Source: Fibrobacterota bacterium (lineage in GTDB: Bacteria; Fibrobacterota; Chitinivibrionia; Chitinivibrionales; Chitinispirillaceae). Taken from it: a stretch of 64,000 nucleotides of DNA. Below the pieces are notes generated by a model. The model did no database searches, was not told the origin of the DNA, and saw only the letters and a list, made by a program, of their open reading frames with translations. Shown here one piece after another: positions 43,663-52,426 of the stretch. Location: contig JAEYNR010000065.1 in assembly GCA_023412475.1 (NCBI GenBank), positions 61,401 to 125,400 on the forward strand. The letters run 5' to 3'. The position numbers and the translations under genes were made by a program. How positions within the stretch are numbered: the stretch's first letter is position 1; the number at the start of each line of letters is the position of its first letter.

Positions 43663-44987
43663 ATTTGTATTCCTAAGTTATTCATCACTTTACTATTAAT
43701 CACGAAACTTTCCCCATTTTTGTCTGAAGTTTCATAGACCCTGTACAATACTGAAATTACAGCAAGCAGAAGATACCAGAAAACAATTATTTGATCAAAA
43801 TAGGTGACCGACATGAAAGAAACAACATGTCCCAGAAGAGAAACTCCAAATGTCCAGACAAAAAACTGCTCGCTTTTAGAATGCAATCCTTCCATATTTC
43901 TAACACTTTTGCCTATAGCTTGAAAACAAAAGACTATAATAAATATGAAAAGTATCATTGTAAGCACCCCCCCCTGAACCCCCTGACCAATAAATTGATT
44001 GGTAATATCTGCCATATTACTGTCTACATAAATAGCAGTTGGCATCCAATGGGCAGTATAGGTTGTACCACAAAGCCACCATTCATTAAAATGAGTTATA
44101 GCTTGGTTAATCAGATGAGCACGATGCCAGGCGTGTCCTCCAACTAAGTTACCGATTCTGGCAATAGCGTACCATACCGGTGCCTTCATTACAATATCCA
44201 GCGCAATTATCAAAAAGACAATACCCCACCTTATCTTTCTCATATGGCATCTTACGAACCAAACGAAAATTCCTAAAATTGTAAAGCAATAAGACATTAA
44301 TGGTCCGCTTGATGAAGCTGCCAACATGACAAGTGTCGATGTTATCATTCCAATAATGGCATACACCTTTTTTTTGTCTGCAAAATATAGTCCCACCATA
44401 ACAGGAAACATGGTCGCACCAAATGTTCCAGCCAAGATTGCATGACGAAATGGTCCTTGGCACCTAACACTACCCTCTCTTACAAGAGAATAAGCCGGCA
44501 CACCATCAAACACTGAAAAAGAATTGTACCCGGTTTTCTTTTCTATCAACATCAAGAAGGCCATGGGAACTATAATTATTGAAATATATCTCAAATTCTT
44601 AATTATCTGCTCACTACTTGTAAGTGTTGATCTGAAAAGAAAATACAATCCTATTCCATTGTATGCATTACCAAGCCTATTTATAAACGCATTAAATTTA
44701 CCCCAAAGGATAGTATTTAATATGATGTCAGATATTATCCAGCAGATCAAGATTTTATCAATCTTATTCAATGAAGAAAAGGATAACTCCCCACGAATAA
44801 TCAGACTAATCCACCCGATTGATACCAGTATGCGAATTATATTAAAATCCAACCCTGCAATTATCAATCTTTGTGCAATTGTGACATAACAGGCCCCCAT
44901 TATCAGAGGGATTAGCATATATTTTCTCGGTAATGTAAGAATGAGTATACTCATTAACAAAGTAAATACCGAGGCGACAAAGCTCAT
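43659..44987 (-). CDS. Wzy/O-antigen-ligase-like membrane protein
   Basis: Encodes 442 residues with 10-12 hydrophobic segments and a large periplasmic loop ('AHLINQAITHFNEWWLCGTTYTAHWMPTAIYVDSNMADITNQFIGQGVQGG'), as in Wzy polymerases and WaaL ligases. 'GSVRCQGPFRHAILAGTFGATMFPVMVGLYF' also fits the family. A homologous group exists in exosortase systems. It would polymerise or transfer flipped repeat units. Its stop overlaps the start of the asparagine-synthase-like gene (4 bp), and a glycosyltransferase gene ends 7 bp upstream. Confidence 0.85.
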   Translation of the reverse strand: MSFVASVFTLLMSILILTLPRKYMLIPLIMGACYVTIAQRLIIAGLDFNIIRILVSIGWISLIIRGELSFSSLNKIDKILICWIISDIILNTILWGKFNAFINRLGNAYNGIGLYFLFRSTLTSSEQIIKNLRYISIIIVPMAFLMLIEKKTGYNSFSVFDGVPAYSLVREGSVRCQGPFRHAILAGTFGATMFPVMVGLYFADKKKVYAIIGMITSTLVMLAASSSGPLMSYCFTILGIFVWFVRCHMRKIRWGIVFLIIALDIVMKAPVWYAIARIGNLVGGHAWHRAHLINQAITHFNEWWLCGTTYTAHWMPTAIYVDSNMADITNQFIGQGVQGGVLTMILFIFIIVFCFQAIGKSVRNMEGLHSKSEQFFVWTFGVSLLGHVVSFMSVTYFDQIIVFWYLLLAVISVLYRVYETSDKNGESFVINSKVMNNLGIQI

Positions 44988-44994
44988 TAATTAA

Positions 44995-45906
44995 TCAACT
45001 CCAGATGCTTTCTGATTTTAATAGTATTTTATTAATCTGTTGTTTTCGCAGATATTTGATTAATTCCTTATCTTCCACCTGTTTGACTTTTCTCAAATAA
45101 GCTCCTAAATATCCATACAACAACGATAACGATCCAATCACATATGGGCGTGATGTTAATCTTTTAATACATTTTAAAATCATAAACAAAGGATGATAGC
45201 CGCTAATATAGTTGGCTTTTCCGTTTTTTATCAAATCCTTTATAGAACCCTCTGCTGCACCTGTAAAACGATGTTGGTACAGATGGATTGATGAAAAACT
45301 TTCTGTCTTCCATCCCAGCATGTTCGCTTTTACCTCATCCAGAGTATCCCATCCTGGTTCCATTAAAAGTCCACCAATGGCAAACCAGCACTCTTTTTTG
45401 TATATTTTTGTGGCCCCTCGCACATGAAATGAAGGCTGTTTCTCTAATTCAAACGCCCCATTTCTTTCACTATATATAACCCCTCCGGCGACTCCCAGGT
45501 TTGGCTTTTCTGAGAATTGAGCGAAACATTTTTCAAAATAATCTTTTTCAAAAGACAGATCTCCATCCAGCTTAATTATAAAATCAAAATCGCTGCTAAT
45601 TTTTTTATAACCATCATAAAAAGCTTCCATTACACCGCTTCCAGCTTTCCGGAAGCCACGGTCTTGGCGATGAACAGGGAGAATCCAGGTATATTTACTT
45701 GCGTATGATTCAATTATTTCACCTGTTTTATCTTTTGACCCATCATTTACAATAATCCATTGTTCAGGAACAATTGTTTGTGATATGACTGAATTTATAG
45801 TTTTTTCTATATACATTTCTTCATCACGAACAGGAGAAATAATTATATATTTTACCTTCTGAATATTCTTTTCAGCCTCAACTTGTTTTAAAACAACGCC
45901 ATCCAT
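44995..45906 (-). CDS. Glycosyltransferase family 2
   Basis: Encodes 303 residues. The GT-A core reads 'KYIIISPVRDEEMYIEKTINSVISQTIVPEQWIIVNDGSKDKTGEII' (19-65) and 'DFDFIIKLDGDLSFEKDYFEKC' with a proper DGD metal site. 'ATKIYKKECWFAIGGLLMEPGWDTLDEVKANMLGW' follows. The C-terminal segment includes a short hydrophobic stretch (PYVIGSLSLLYGYLGAYL), suggesting membrane association. One of three family-2 enzymes in the window. Seven base pairs separate its stop from the polymerase gene. Confidence 0.9.
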   Translation of the reverse strand: MDGVVLKQVEAEKNIQKVKYIIISPVRDEEMYIEKTINSVISQTIVPEQWIIVNDGSKDKTGEIIESYASKYTWILPVHRQDRGFRKAGSGVMEAFYDGYKKISSDFDFIIKLDGDLSFEKDYFEKCFAQFSEKPNLGVAGGVIYSERNGAFELEKQPSFHVRGATKIYKKECWFAIGGLLMEPGWDTLDEVKANMLGWKTESFSSIHLYQHRFTGAAEGSIKDLIKNGKANYISGYHPLFMILKCIKRLTSRPYVIGSLSLLYGYLGAYLRKVKQVEDKELIKYLRKQQINKILLKSESIWS

Positions 45907-45989
45907 TAGTCAGTTTCCTTTTTACAATAAATTTCATACACAAAAATTTCTGTTCCTTCTGACTTGAATTCATTGTAAATCATTTTTAA

Positions 45990-47204
45990 TTAATTTGTAT
46001 TGCCTGTATTTATATTTTCAATCATCTCAATCTTTTTTTGAGAAGGTAACAGAGAATTTACTATGTTCAAATATGCATTACATTGAACGTTCCAGCACAT
46101 ACTTTTTACATATTGTTTTGCCTTCAGAACATAACCATCCCGGATTTCTTTATTGTTGTAAAACAATTTGATACTTTGTGCAAGATCATCCTCATCTCCA
46201 GCTTTAAAGAATTTAACATATTCCTCAGAAATGTAATACTTATGTACGCTGGTATCTGAAACTACAACAGGTACTCCTAAAAGCATAAATTCTAGTATTT
46301 TTGTACTGAAAGCTTCATCACTAAAACCTATCTGCCTCTTGGGTTCTATACCCATATCGGCATTTGCCATTACAGAGGCAATCTCTTCCAGAGGAACATC
46401 TTCATGAAATTTAACTATATCCGACAACTTAAGGCTATTTGTCAGATCTTTGAGGAATTTTTCATCCGTTCCACTTCCATATATAAGAAATTTTAGTTTG
46501 GGAACATCGTTTCTTATTCTGCTAAGTACTTGAATTACCATCTCTATTCCTTGATGACGACTCAATGTGCCAGGGTATATCATTATAAAATCATCATCAT
46601 TACGTGTTTTCTTTTTTCCACCAAAGATATTTGTATCAGGAAAATTCATTATTACAGAACATTTTTCCTCTTTTACAGACCTATCAGTTATCCTTTTCTG
46701 CCAGATATGGTTTGCAATAATCACATGGTGTGCAAATGAGGCGGATAAACGTTCTACAACAAGAAGTGCCTTGAAAAGTAAAGATTTTTTACTTAGCCCG
46801 AATTTGGCCAAAAAAAGCTCCGGCACAATATCATGTATATCAAGGATTATTTTTGCACCCAATAATTTCGGCACTATTGCTGCAAATACTTCATAATCAG
46901 GAACAGAATGGACATGTATAAGATCATACTTTTTCGAAGAGAACTGTTGTTTTGCAAGAAAGATTCCTGAATTAAATAAAAACCGGAAAAGCCTGAAAAA
47001 GTAAGTCAGTTTCGACTTTTCATTGCGTGTTCGTTCCTGAATACGATATACATTTACATTTCTAACTCGCTTGAATTTTTCCTGGCCCGGCTTACGCAAT
47101 ACTACAGCATCTACTTCCCAACCCAATTCAGCCAACGTTTCGCCATATCGGCGAACCCGGTTATCCGGCTCATATTGGGTATAAGCAACCATACACGCCC
47201 TCAC
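45990..47204 (-). CDS. Glycosyltransferase family 4
   Basis: Encodes 404 residues starting with GTG (47204), preceded by AGGAG at nine bases. The GT-B fold shows an N-terminal 'MVAYTQYEPDNRVRRYGETLAELGWEVDAVVLRK', the middle 'KKYDLIHVHSVPDYEVFAAIVPKLLGAKIILDIHDIVPE', and the donor-site 'IMIYPGTLSRHQGIEMVIQVLSRI' and 'MGIEPKRQIGFSDEAFSTKILEFMLLGVPVVVSD' with the EX7E-type motif. It resembles the glycosyltransferases linked to exosortase clusters. It is expected to be retaining and cytoplasmic, extending the lipid-linked oligosaccharide. Confidence 0.9.
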   Translation of the reverse strand: MRACMVAYTQYEPDNRVRRYGETLAELGWEVDAVVLRKPGQEKFKRVRNVNVYRIQERTRNEKSKLTYFFRLFRFLFNSGIFLAKQQFSSKKYDLIHVHSVPDYEVFAAIVPKLLGAKIILDIHDIVPELFLAKFGLSKKSLLFKALLVVERLSASFAHHVIIANHIWQKRITDRSVKEEKCSVIMNFPDTNIFGGKKKTRNDDDFIMIYPGTLSRHQGIEMVIQVLSRIRNDVPKLKFLIYGSGTDEKFLKDLTNSLKLSDIVKFHEDVPLEEIASVMANADMGIEPKRQIGFSDEAFSTKILEFMLLGVPVVVSDTSVHKYYISEEYVKFFKAGDEDDLAQSIKLFYNNKEIRDGYVLKAKQYVKSMCWNVQCNAYLNIVNSLLPSQKKIEMIENINTGNTN

Positions 47205-47510
47205 TATGCTTCTCTCCTGTTTAATATTTTCTTACTTCGTAAGAAGCAATTTACAATTTTTATTATCATTGGTTTTATCTAAAGTTTGATTGTTTTTTTA
47301 ATTAACATTAATGATTTGCTGAGGTTTAAAACGATAAAATGTAAAGATCAGGATAGGATTGGAGATCAAAGATCTACAATATCTCAATCCCGACTCAAAC
47401 ATCTTCTATCTTCACTTATTCTCTCAGTGCACCATCATTATTTCCTTTTTCTTTTAATTAACCAGAATATTACCCTTTGCCTTCTTAACATCTGTTATTC
47501 GAGGACATTT
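47205..47510. other. Intergenic region, nothing identified
   Basis: A/T-rich, with no credible ORF, hairpin terminator or known repeat. It separates the glycosyltransferase gene from the deacetylase gene. Confidence 0.4.
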
Positions 47511-48476
47511 CTAGTTTTCTCCTTTAGTCTGCTGTACCTGTGCTATGTTTCTCTTATTGAGAGTTTTATTTGACTTAACAAATACGGCTAACTCTTTAGG
47601 CAAAGGATTCCAATATTGATTTTTATATTCAATAGTAATGTGTTCTAATAATTCCGCATAAAGTGCACTGCAATACTCATCTATCTTACTTCTTCTACTT
47701 TTATCAAAATTTATATAATCTGGATGAACAATTAACGTAGCCATTCCACCTTTTTCTGCAATCCATTTTAGTTTTTCCTGCCATATTGTACAGTCTTCAT
47801 CCCCCTTTATAATAAAGAGAGTAAAATCCTGCGGAAGAGTATAAGGTATCTCCAGAAATCCTTTTTCTATTGTGGAATTCTGATACCAGTAAGGAAAAAT
47901 AGTATTTACTCCATCGGACTGAGGTTCAAAAGGATCGGTATCAAAAGTGGAGCAATCATAGCTGATATCCAGAGTTGAAATCCAATCAAGATTATGGTGC
48001 ATGGATGCAGAGCGGAAACCGGTAGCATTCCATTCCTTTAGATATCGGTTTATAATAGCTGCCCGTTTATCAAAAATCTTTCTGGAACGATATAATTTTC
48101 CATCGTGGTTGTAATCGTGCACCCCCACCTCAAATCCTTGATTCTGCAGCCACCATACTGTGGTAATTGGAACGGTATATTTACATGGTACGATATTGAA
48201 AGATGATTTTATACCATACTTGAGATCAAGTTTCGCAAGCTCCCGACATCTGTTCATTCCTCTGGAAGTTTCCACATCGTGAGTAATTAACAGGGCAAAC
48301 TTTTTACCTTCCGGCCATCCATTCCAATTGGCTGGAGCTGTTCCAGCAGTCTCATTAATTGGCCAGATTCCCTGGACATGAGGTAGTTTCTTCTTTAAAA
48401 TTGCCCTTCTTATGTTTATTTGAATTCTTCGGTGCAATATTGGTTTAATGAAATAATACAGATCTCGCAATAACAA
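47511..48476 (-). CDS. Polysaccharide deacetylase of the EPS cluster
   Basis: Encodes 321 residues without a signal peptide. A NodB-like beta/alpha barrel is recognised by 'FALLITHDVETSRG' (60-73, with H66-D67 and E69), 'SSFNIVP', 'GFEVGVHDYNHDGKLYRSR' (metal His residues), 'NATGFRSASMHHN' and 'GGMATLIVHPDY'. The HDVE variant of the motif-1 Asp is typical of a group common in EPS loci, distinct from the TFDD type at 41021-41848. It is presumed to act on cytoplasmic lipid-linked or sugar precursors. It follows the FemAB gene (48510-49535) by 33 bp. Confidence 0.82.
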   Translation of the reverse strand: MLLRDLYYFIKPILHRRIQINIRRAILKKKLPHVQGIWPINETAGTAPANWNGWPEGKKFALLITHDVETSRGMNRCRELAKLDLKYGIKSSFNIVPCKYTVPITTVWWLQNQGFEVGVHDYNHDGKLYRSRKIFDKRAAIINRYLKEWNATGFRSASMHHNLDWISTLDISYDCSTFDTDPFEPQSDGVNTIFPYWYQNSTIEKGFLEIPYTLPQDFTLFIIKGDEDCTIWQEKLKWIAEKGGMATLIVHPDYINFDKSRRSKIDEYCSALYAELLEHITIEYKNQYWNPLPKELAVFVKSNKTLNKRNIAQVQQTKGEN

Positions 48477-48509
48477 TATGATATCCTGAAAAAGAGAAAA
48501 TATTAAATG

Positions 48510-49535
48510 CTAAGCAGAATATTTGTACAAAAGTTCCCCACTCAACCGCAAAAGCGCGACTGGCATAATCCTGAATATCCTGTTGTGAAACCCTTGTACA
48601 TACGGTGATTCAATTCTTTTCTTGCCTGTTGAAACATCATATATATGATCAAAAAGTGTTACCCGTAAGGCTCCAAAACCTTCTTTAAATCTACACAGCC
48701 CTTCATGAAACATTTCCGTTTTCCCAAAGGAGAGCGTATTGTAACCTTTTTGAGCATACCTTCTGATTCCTTCCCACATAAGAAGATCATTAGATCGCAT
48801 GTTCTGAAGACTCTTATCAGATGCTCCAAATTTATACAATACCTCAGATTTGCAGAATAAAAACAGTGCCCCGGCAATTATCTCTTTTTCGGATCTTGCC
48901 AAAGCCACTTCTCCTGAACCTTTCCCTACAATATTATTTAAAATGGCATCAAAAAATCTTACCGGCTGTGGTGGAAGTCCATGTCTTTTTCTGGTTATGC
49001 AGTGCAAACGATAAAACTCCCGCATCGATTCACTATCATTGTGAAAAGCAACTGTAACCTCTTCTCTCTGTGCTTTTTTAATGTTACGCTGCTTGGAAGA
49101 GGATAATTTTTTCCAGAGCACCTTTTCCTCTTTTGTTAACTGTAACCGGTGCCCGTAATAACTGTGAGATGGTTCGCCAGAAGGAATAAAACTGGAAACA
49201 CCCAGAAATTCAAGTCTGTCTATTTTTTCTTCCTTTGAAATTGATAGTAGCTTTTCAACCAGTTCATCAGGTGTTATTTCATTGCAGATTATATCACATC
49301 CATCAGAAAACGGCAATGCTACAGCCTTTTTTCTCCCACTTAATGTTTTCACTATAAGCATGGGAATGGTGCATCCATGCTCCTCTGGTATCATAAAACA
49401 GAGTGGCTTAAAATTGTAAGTCTCTGCAAGAGTTCTTATCCAGCAAGACTGATGGAAGAACTGTGGATTTGAGCTGTTTAAAACAGTTTCGTCCCACTGA
49501 GGAGAGATTAAGGGGTTGATTTGAATCAGGTTCAT
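48510..49535 (-). CDS. FemAB-like protein associated with PEP-CTERM systems
   Basis: Encodes 341 residues with the two-lobed GNAT fold of FemAB. 'SNPQFFHQSCWIRTLAETYNFKPLCFMIPEEHGCTIPMLIVKTLSGRKKAVALPFSDGCD' starts it. The central 'WKKLSSSKQRNIKKAQREEVTVAFHND' contains the helical arm basics. 'EIIAGALFLFCKSEVLYKFGASDKSLQNMRSNDLLMWEGIRRYAQKGYNTLSFGKTEMFHEGLCRFKEGFGA' closes it. The pattern matches the family found next to exosortases. It sits directly upstream of a deacetylase gene, so the pair may act in sequence on the same amino sugar; inference. Confidence 0.85.
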   Translation of the reverse strand: MNLIQINPLISPQWDETVLNSSNPQFFHQSCWIRTLAETYNFKPLCFMIPEEHGCTIPMLIVKTLSGRKKAVALPFSDGCDIICNEITPDELVEKLLSISKEEKIDRLEFLGVSSFIPSGEPSHSYYGHRLQLTKEEKVLWKKLSSSKQRNIKKAQREEVTVAFHNDSESMREFYRLHCITRKRHGLPPQPVRFFDAILNNIVGKGSGEVALARSEKEIIAGALFLFCKSEVLYKFGASDKSLQNMRSNDLLMWEGIRRYAQKGYNTLSFGKTEMFHEGLCRFKEGFGALRVTLFDHIYDVSTGKKRIESPYVQGFHNRIFRIMPVALLRLSGELLYKYSA

Positions 49536-49589
49536 TTGAATAATTGCTGGATTTGTTTAGAATTGAGTGCTTAAGTTTAATTATAAATT

Positions 49590-49756
49590 CCAAATCACAA
49601 ATCTTAAATCCTAAACAAATTCCAAATTGCAAAGCTCTAAATTCTAAACAAGAATAGGAATTTGCAAAGTCATCTTTATTCAATTTAGGCTTTTTTGTTT
49701 GGTGTTTTAATTATTGGTCATTGGGATTTGTTTAGAATTTAGTGCTTATGATTTGG
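49590..49756. repeat. Palindromic element with 36-bp imperfect terminal inverted repeats
   Basis: The left arm 49590-49625 (CCAAATCACAAATCTTAAAT...) pairs with the right arm 49721-49756 (...TAGTGCTTATGATTTGG) at about 30 of 36 positions. This is the clearest member of the dispersed repeat family and looks MITE-like. The right arm extends into the gene ending at 49746 and encodes its last codons and stop. Confidence 0.72.
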
Positions 49757-50312
49757 TGCTTTCCTCCCCGGTTTTCTTCAACCGATACGCTGAGGAAATC
49801 ATCACCCACCCAATTCCCCCTAACTCCAGTATCCAGTTCATTCGGACTCCAGAAGGACCGGATTTTAAAAACCGATCCACATGGTGAAATGATGCGGCTC
49901 TGATAACTATAAATGAAACCAGTAGCAGAAACCCTGTAAGCGGGAAAAAAAACTTACGCCATTCTTTTCGCAGTACCCACCAGATAAGTGTTATAGATGC
50001 CAGCGACAAGATAAAAAAAACAACGACAAATACAGACTGAAAGTGTCGTCGATCATTATACCACCCCTGCTTTTTTGCGATAACCCTGCCGATTTCAGTG
50101 AAGAGCGACTGGATGTCCAGTTGCTTGTTTATACCAAGTAAAAGCAGAAATACGGCAAGAAATATCCAGAATCGAAAGTCAGTTTTTCTGTGTCTACACT
50201 GGTAAGCAGTTACAAACGCAAGTACGGATGTCAGAAAATAAAAAAACACAGTGAACCATCCCATGAGGGTGGGATCACCGATAGAAGGGGTCCAGTTTGT
50301 TTCAGTTAACAT
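49746..50312 (-). CDS. Integral membrane protein of EPS cluster
   Basis: Encodes 188 residues with four to five transmembrane helices (about 15-36, 48-66, 90-112, 120-140 and 160-178). No family name comes to mind, though small membrane proteins of this look occur in exopolysaccharide clusters. The motif KQLDIQSLFTEIGRVIAKKQGWYNDRR between helices 2 and 3 is conserved-looking and polar. The last residues (STKS) and the stop codon are contributed by the right arm of the repeat element, so the original C-terminus may have been different. The start has no clear ribosome site. Confidence 0.65.
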   Translation of the reverse strand: MLTETNWTPSIGDPTLMGWFTVFFYFLTSVLAFVTAYQCRHRKTDFRFWIFLAVFLLLLGINKQLDIQSLFTEIGRVIAKKQGWYNDRRHFQSVFVVVFFILSLASITLIWWVLRKEWRKFFFPLTGFLLLVSFIVIRAASFHHVDRFLKSGPSGVRMNWILELGGIGWVMISSAYRLKKTGEESTKS

Positions 50313-50340
50313 TTATATTGATTATTAATATCCAACTGCC

Positions 50341-50361
50341 GTGCCCCGACCGTCAGGGAGG
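50341..50361 (+). repeat. REP-like palindrome, left copy 1
   Basis: GTGCCCCGACCGTCAGGGAG followed by G. It shares CCCCGACCGTCAGGGAGG with the copy at 50375-50399. Located on the 3' side of the REP-associated transposase gene. Confidence 0.6.
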
Positions 50362-50374
50362 TTCAAACCATGAC

Positions 50375-50399
50375 GCGCCCCCGACCGTCAGGGAGGGGC
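50375..50399 (+). repeat. REP-like palindrome, left copy 2
   Basis: Contains CCCCGACCGTCAGGGAGGGG, an imperfect hairpin. It is a direct repeat of 50341-50361 and an inverted copy of 51005-51026 on the other side of the transposase. Confidence 0.62.
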
Positions 50400-50420
50400 C
50401 GAATATCCCACTCCAAAATT

Positions 50421-50936
50421 TCATGACTGGCCGTGAATCACATACGCACATGCCCTCTGCAACTCTTTATCACTCCATAGATAACGTGTGCTTCCATGAC
50501 GTGACCATGGCGAATATTTGCTTTTCCAAAGCTGTTTTTCACGCATTCTTCGTGTGCACCATGACTTAAAACTATTCATCACAAAATCTGCCGGATCAGA
50601 TGCAGTAACTACAGTGTGCACATGTTGAGTTCGAGCATTTACCGCATGCAGCTCCCATTTTTTAAAATTGCAGACTTCATTTATAGTTGTTGTTAATATT
50701 TCCCGTTGCGCAAAACTAAATGTAACAGGATCAATTTTTAATCGACTCTGCTCTAATTTTAGAAGATAGGGATCTGCTGGTAACATTGCAGTACCAGCTA
50801 TGTTCTTTCCTTTTCTGTTTATTGATCCACGTTCATCACCGTGTAACCAGGTACCATATGAACGAAATGTAATCAAATAACCGGTTGGTCCATTTGGATT
50901 GAATTTGCGAGTGAAATATGGATTTGTTGCATTCAT
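50421..50936 (-). CDS. REP-associated tyrosine transposase (RAYT), Y1 family
   Basis: Encodes 171 residues from ATG 50936, chosen because the upstream in-frame part translates repeat DNA (RPDRKGG). RAYT signature: 'GYLITFRSYGTWLHGDERGSINRKG', 'LPADPYLLKLEQSRLKIDPVTFSFAQREILTTTINEVC', 'WELHAVNARTQHVHTVV' (HUH motif HVH) and 'SRHGSTRYLWSDKELQRACAYVIHGQ' (catalytic Tyr). The frame is intact, with all catalytic residues. It is flanked by inverted REP-like palindromes, as expected for a REP/RAYT module. It interrupts the EPS block between the membrane protein and the aminotransferase genes. Confidence 0.87.
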   Translation of the reverse strand: MNATNPYFTRKFNPNGPTGYLITFRSYGTWLHGDERGSINRKGKNIAGTAMLPADPYLLKLEQSRLKIDPVTFSFAQREILTTTINEVCNFKKWELHAVNARTQHVHTVVTASDPADFVMNSFKSWCTRRMREKQLWKSKYSPWSRHGSTRYLWSDKELQRACAYVIHGQS

Positions 50937-51004
50937 ATTTACCCGGCATTGGGATGTTGTGTTTGCGAAGAATATGAGAATTATAATAAGAATAAGAATA
51001 GGAA

Positions 51005-51026
51005 CCCCTCCCTTACGGTCGGGGCG
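51005..51026 (-). repeat. REP-like palindrome, right copy (inverted)
   Basis: The plus strand reads CCCCTCCCTTACGGTCGGGG then CG; its complement, CGCCCCGACCGTAAGGGAGG then GG, matches the left copies with one change in the loop. It sits on the 5' side of the transposase gene. Confidence 0.6.
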
Positions 51027-51052
51027 CGGCATAGAGCGCGCGGCATAGCTCT

Positions 51053-51128
51053 GTGTGCAATTTAATTATCCAGTGTGCAATTTAATTATCCAGTGTGCAA
51101 TTATTATCCAGTGTGCAATTATTATCCT
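51053..51128. repeat. Four-copy tandem repeat, 20/20/18/18 bp
   Basis: Two identical copies of GTGTGCAATTTAATTATCCA are followed by two 18-bp versions (GTGTGCAATTATTATCCA, then one ending in CCT). A preceding hairpin AGAGC...GCTCT stands at 51033-51052. It lies between the RAYT module and the aminotransferase gene. Confidence 0.75.
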
Positions 51129-51204
51129 GAGCACAATTAATCATTCTGAACACGTAAAACAGTCGCGAGCATGTCACACTGCCACTGATACAACAAAATA
51201 CAGT

Positions 51205-52365
51205 TTACATTCGGATCTTCTCCACCACATACTCCTGCTGTTCCCTGGTCAACCCTGGAAACATGGGCAGTGATAAAATTTCACCTGCAGCCACCTCCGT
51301 TACCGGGAAATCACCCTTTTTATACCCAGCATCAGCATACGCTTTCTGCAAATGCAAAGGAACAGGGTAATGAAGACCTGTAGAGACACCTGCATCGGCC
51401 AGTTTTTTCTGTAGTGCTTCGCGGTTTTTGGTGCGAATTACATACAGGTGATAAACCGCTTTTGACCACTGGTGCTCAAATGGTGTAACTATGCCGATAA
51501 TTTCTTTTAACAGTTCATTATAATAAGCTGCTGCAGACTGTCTCTGTTCTGTCCATATGGGAAGTTTTTTCAGTTTTATGGAGAGTAATCCACACTGGAT
51601 TGCATCAAGACGCCCGTTGTAGCCTTCCATATCATGATAATACTTCTGAGCCTGCCCATGTTCGCGAAGTTGACGAACGTGTTGTGCGATTTTTTCATCA
51701 TTGGTAGTAACAGCACCACCTTCACCACAGGCCCCCAGATTCTTTCCAGGATAAAAACTGAACGCCGCAGCAATACCCATTGAACCTGCAATTTTCCATT
51801 TATTGTCTTTTTTAGAGAAATAACGAGCGCCATGTGCCTGACAGGCATCTTCAAAAACGATGAGATTATACTGATTGGCGATTTCCTGGATAGAATCCAT
51901 ATCCGCACACTGACCATACAGATGCACCGGAACAACTGCAGTTACCGGGCGATTCCGAACTTTATCGATGGTTTTTCCATCCTTAAATACACACTTATTC
52001 TCCAGATAATCGCGCATTTTATTGACATCCAGATTATAGGTTTTCTCATCGATATCGATAAAGACCGGGGTTGCACCGGTTTGCGAAATCGCTTCCGAAG
52101 TAGCGATAAAGGTGTTAGGCACGGTTAATACCAGATCACCAGGTTTAATTCCTGCTGCAAAATAGGCAAACCGGAGCGCATCGGTGCCACTATTTACCGC
52201 CACACAGTATTTAGTACCACAGTACTGAGCGAATTCGTTTTCAAAAGAAGAAACCATTGAGCCGCCAATAAAACCGGCTGTGTCGAAAGCTTGCGAACAT
52301 ACAGCCAGGAGCTCATCTTTGAGCTCACGGTGAGGCGTAATAAGGTCGAGAAAGGGTACATTCAT
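51205..52365 (-). CDS. wbpE: DegT/DnrJ/EryC1 sugar aminotransferase (WbpE-like)
   Basis: Encodes 386 residues. PLP enzyme of the nucleotide-sugar aminotransferase family: 'GTKYCVAVNSGTDALRFA' (cofactor phosphate loop, 50-67), 'FEDACQAHGARY' (Asp for the pyridine N, ~173), 'AFSFYPGKNLGACGEGGAVTTND' with internal aldimine K208, and 'HYPVPLHLQKAY'. Together with the oxidoreductase at 55273-56310 and the N-acetyltransferase at 53248-53733 it matches the WbpE/WbpB/WbpD set. That set makes a UDP-2,3-diacetamido-2,3-dideoxy uronic acid from UDP-GlcNAc uronate; this enzyme installs the 3-amino group. No UDP-GlcNAc 6-dehydrogenase is in the window. Confidence 0.85.
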   Translation of the reverse strand: MNVPFLDLITPHRELKDELLAVCSQAFDTAGFIGGSMVSSFENEFAQYCGTKYCVAVNSGTDALRFAYFAAGIKPGDLVLTVPNTFIATSEAISQTGATPVFIDIDEKTYNLDVNKMRDYLENKCVFKDGKTIDKVRNRPVTAVVPVHLYGQCADMDSIQEIANQYNLIVFEDACQAHGARYFSKKDNKWKIAGSMGIAAAFSFYPGKNLGACGEGGAVTTNDEKIAQHVRQLREHGQAQKYYHDMEGYNGRLDAIQCGLLSIKLKKLPIWTEQRQSAAAYYNELLKEIIGIVTPFEHQWSKAVYHLYVIRTKNREALQKKLADAGVSTGLHYPVPLHLQKAYADAGYKKGDFPVTEVAAGEILSLPMFPGLTREQQEYVVEKIRM

Positions 52366-52426
52366 AATTGCCTGCTTTGTTTATGTAAGGTGTTGAAGTT
52401 TTTAGTTCTATGTATATAGGTTTCAG

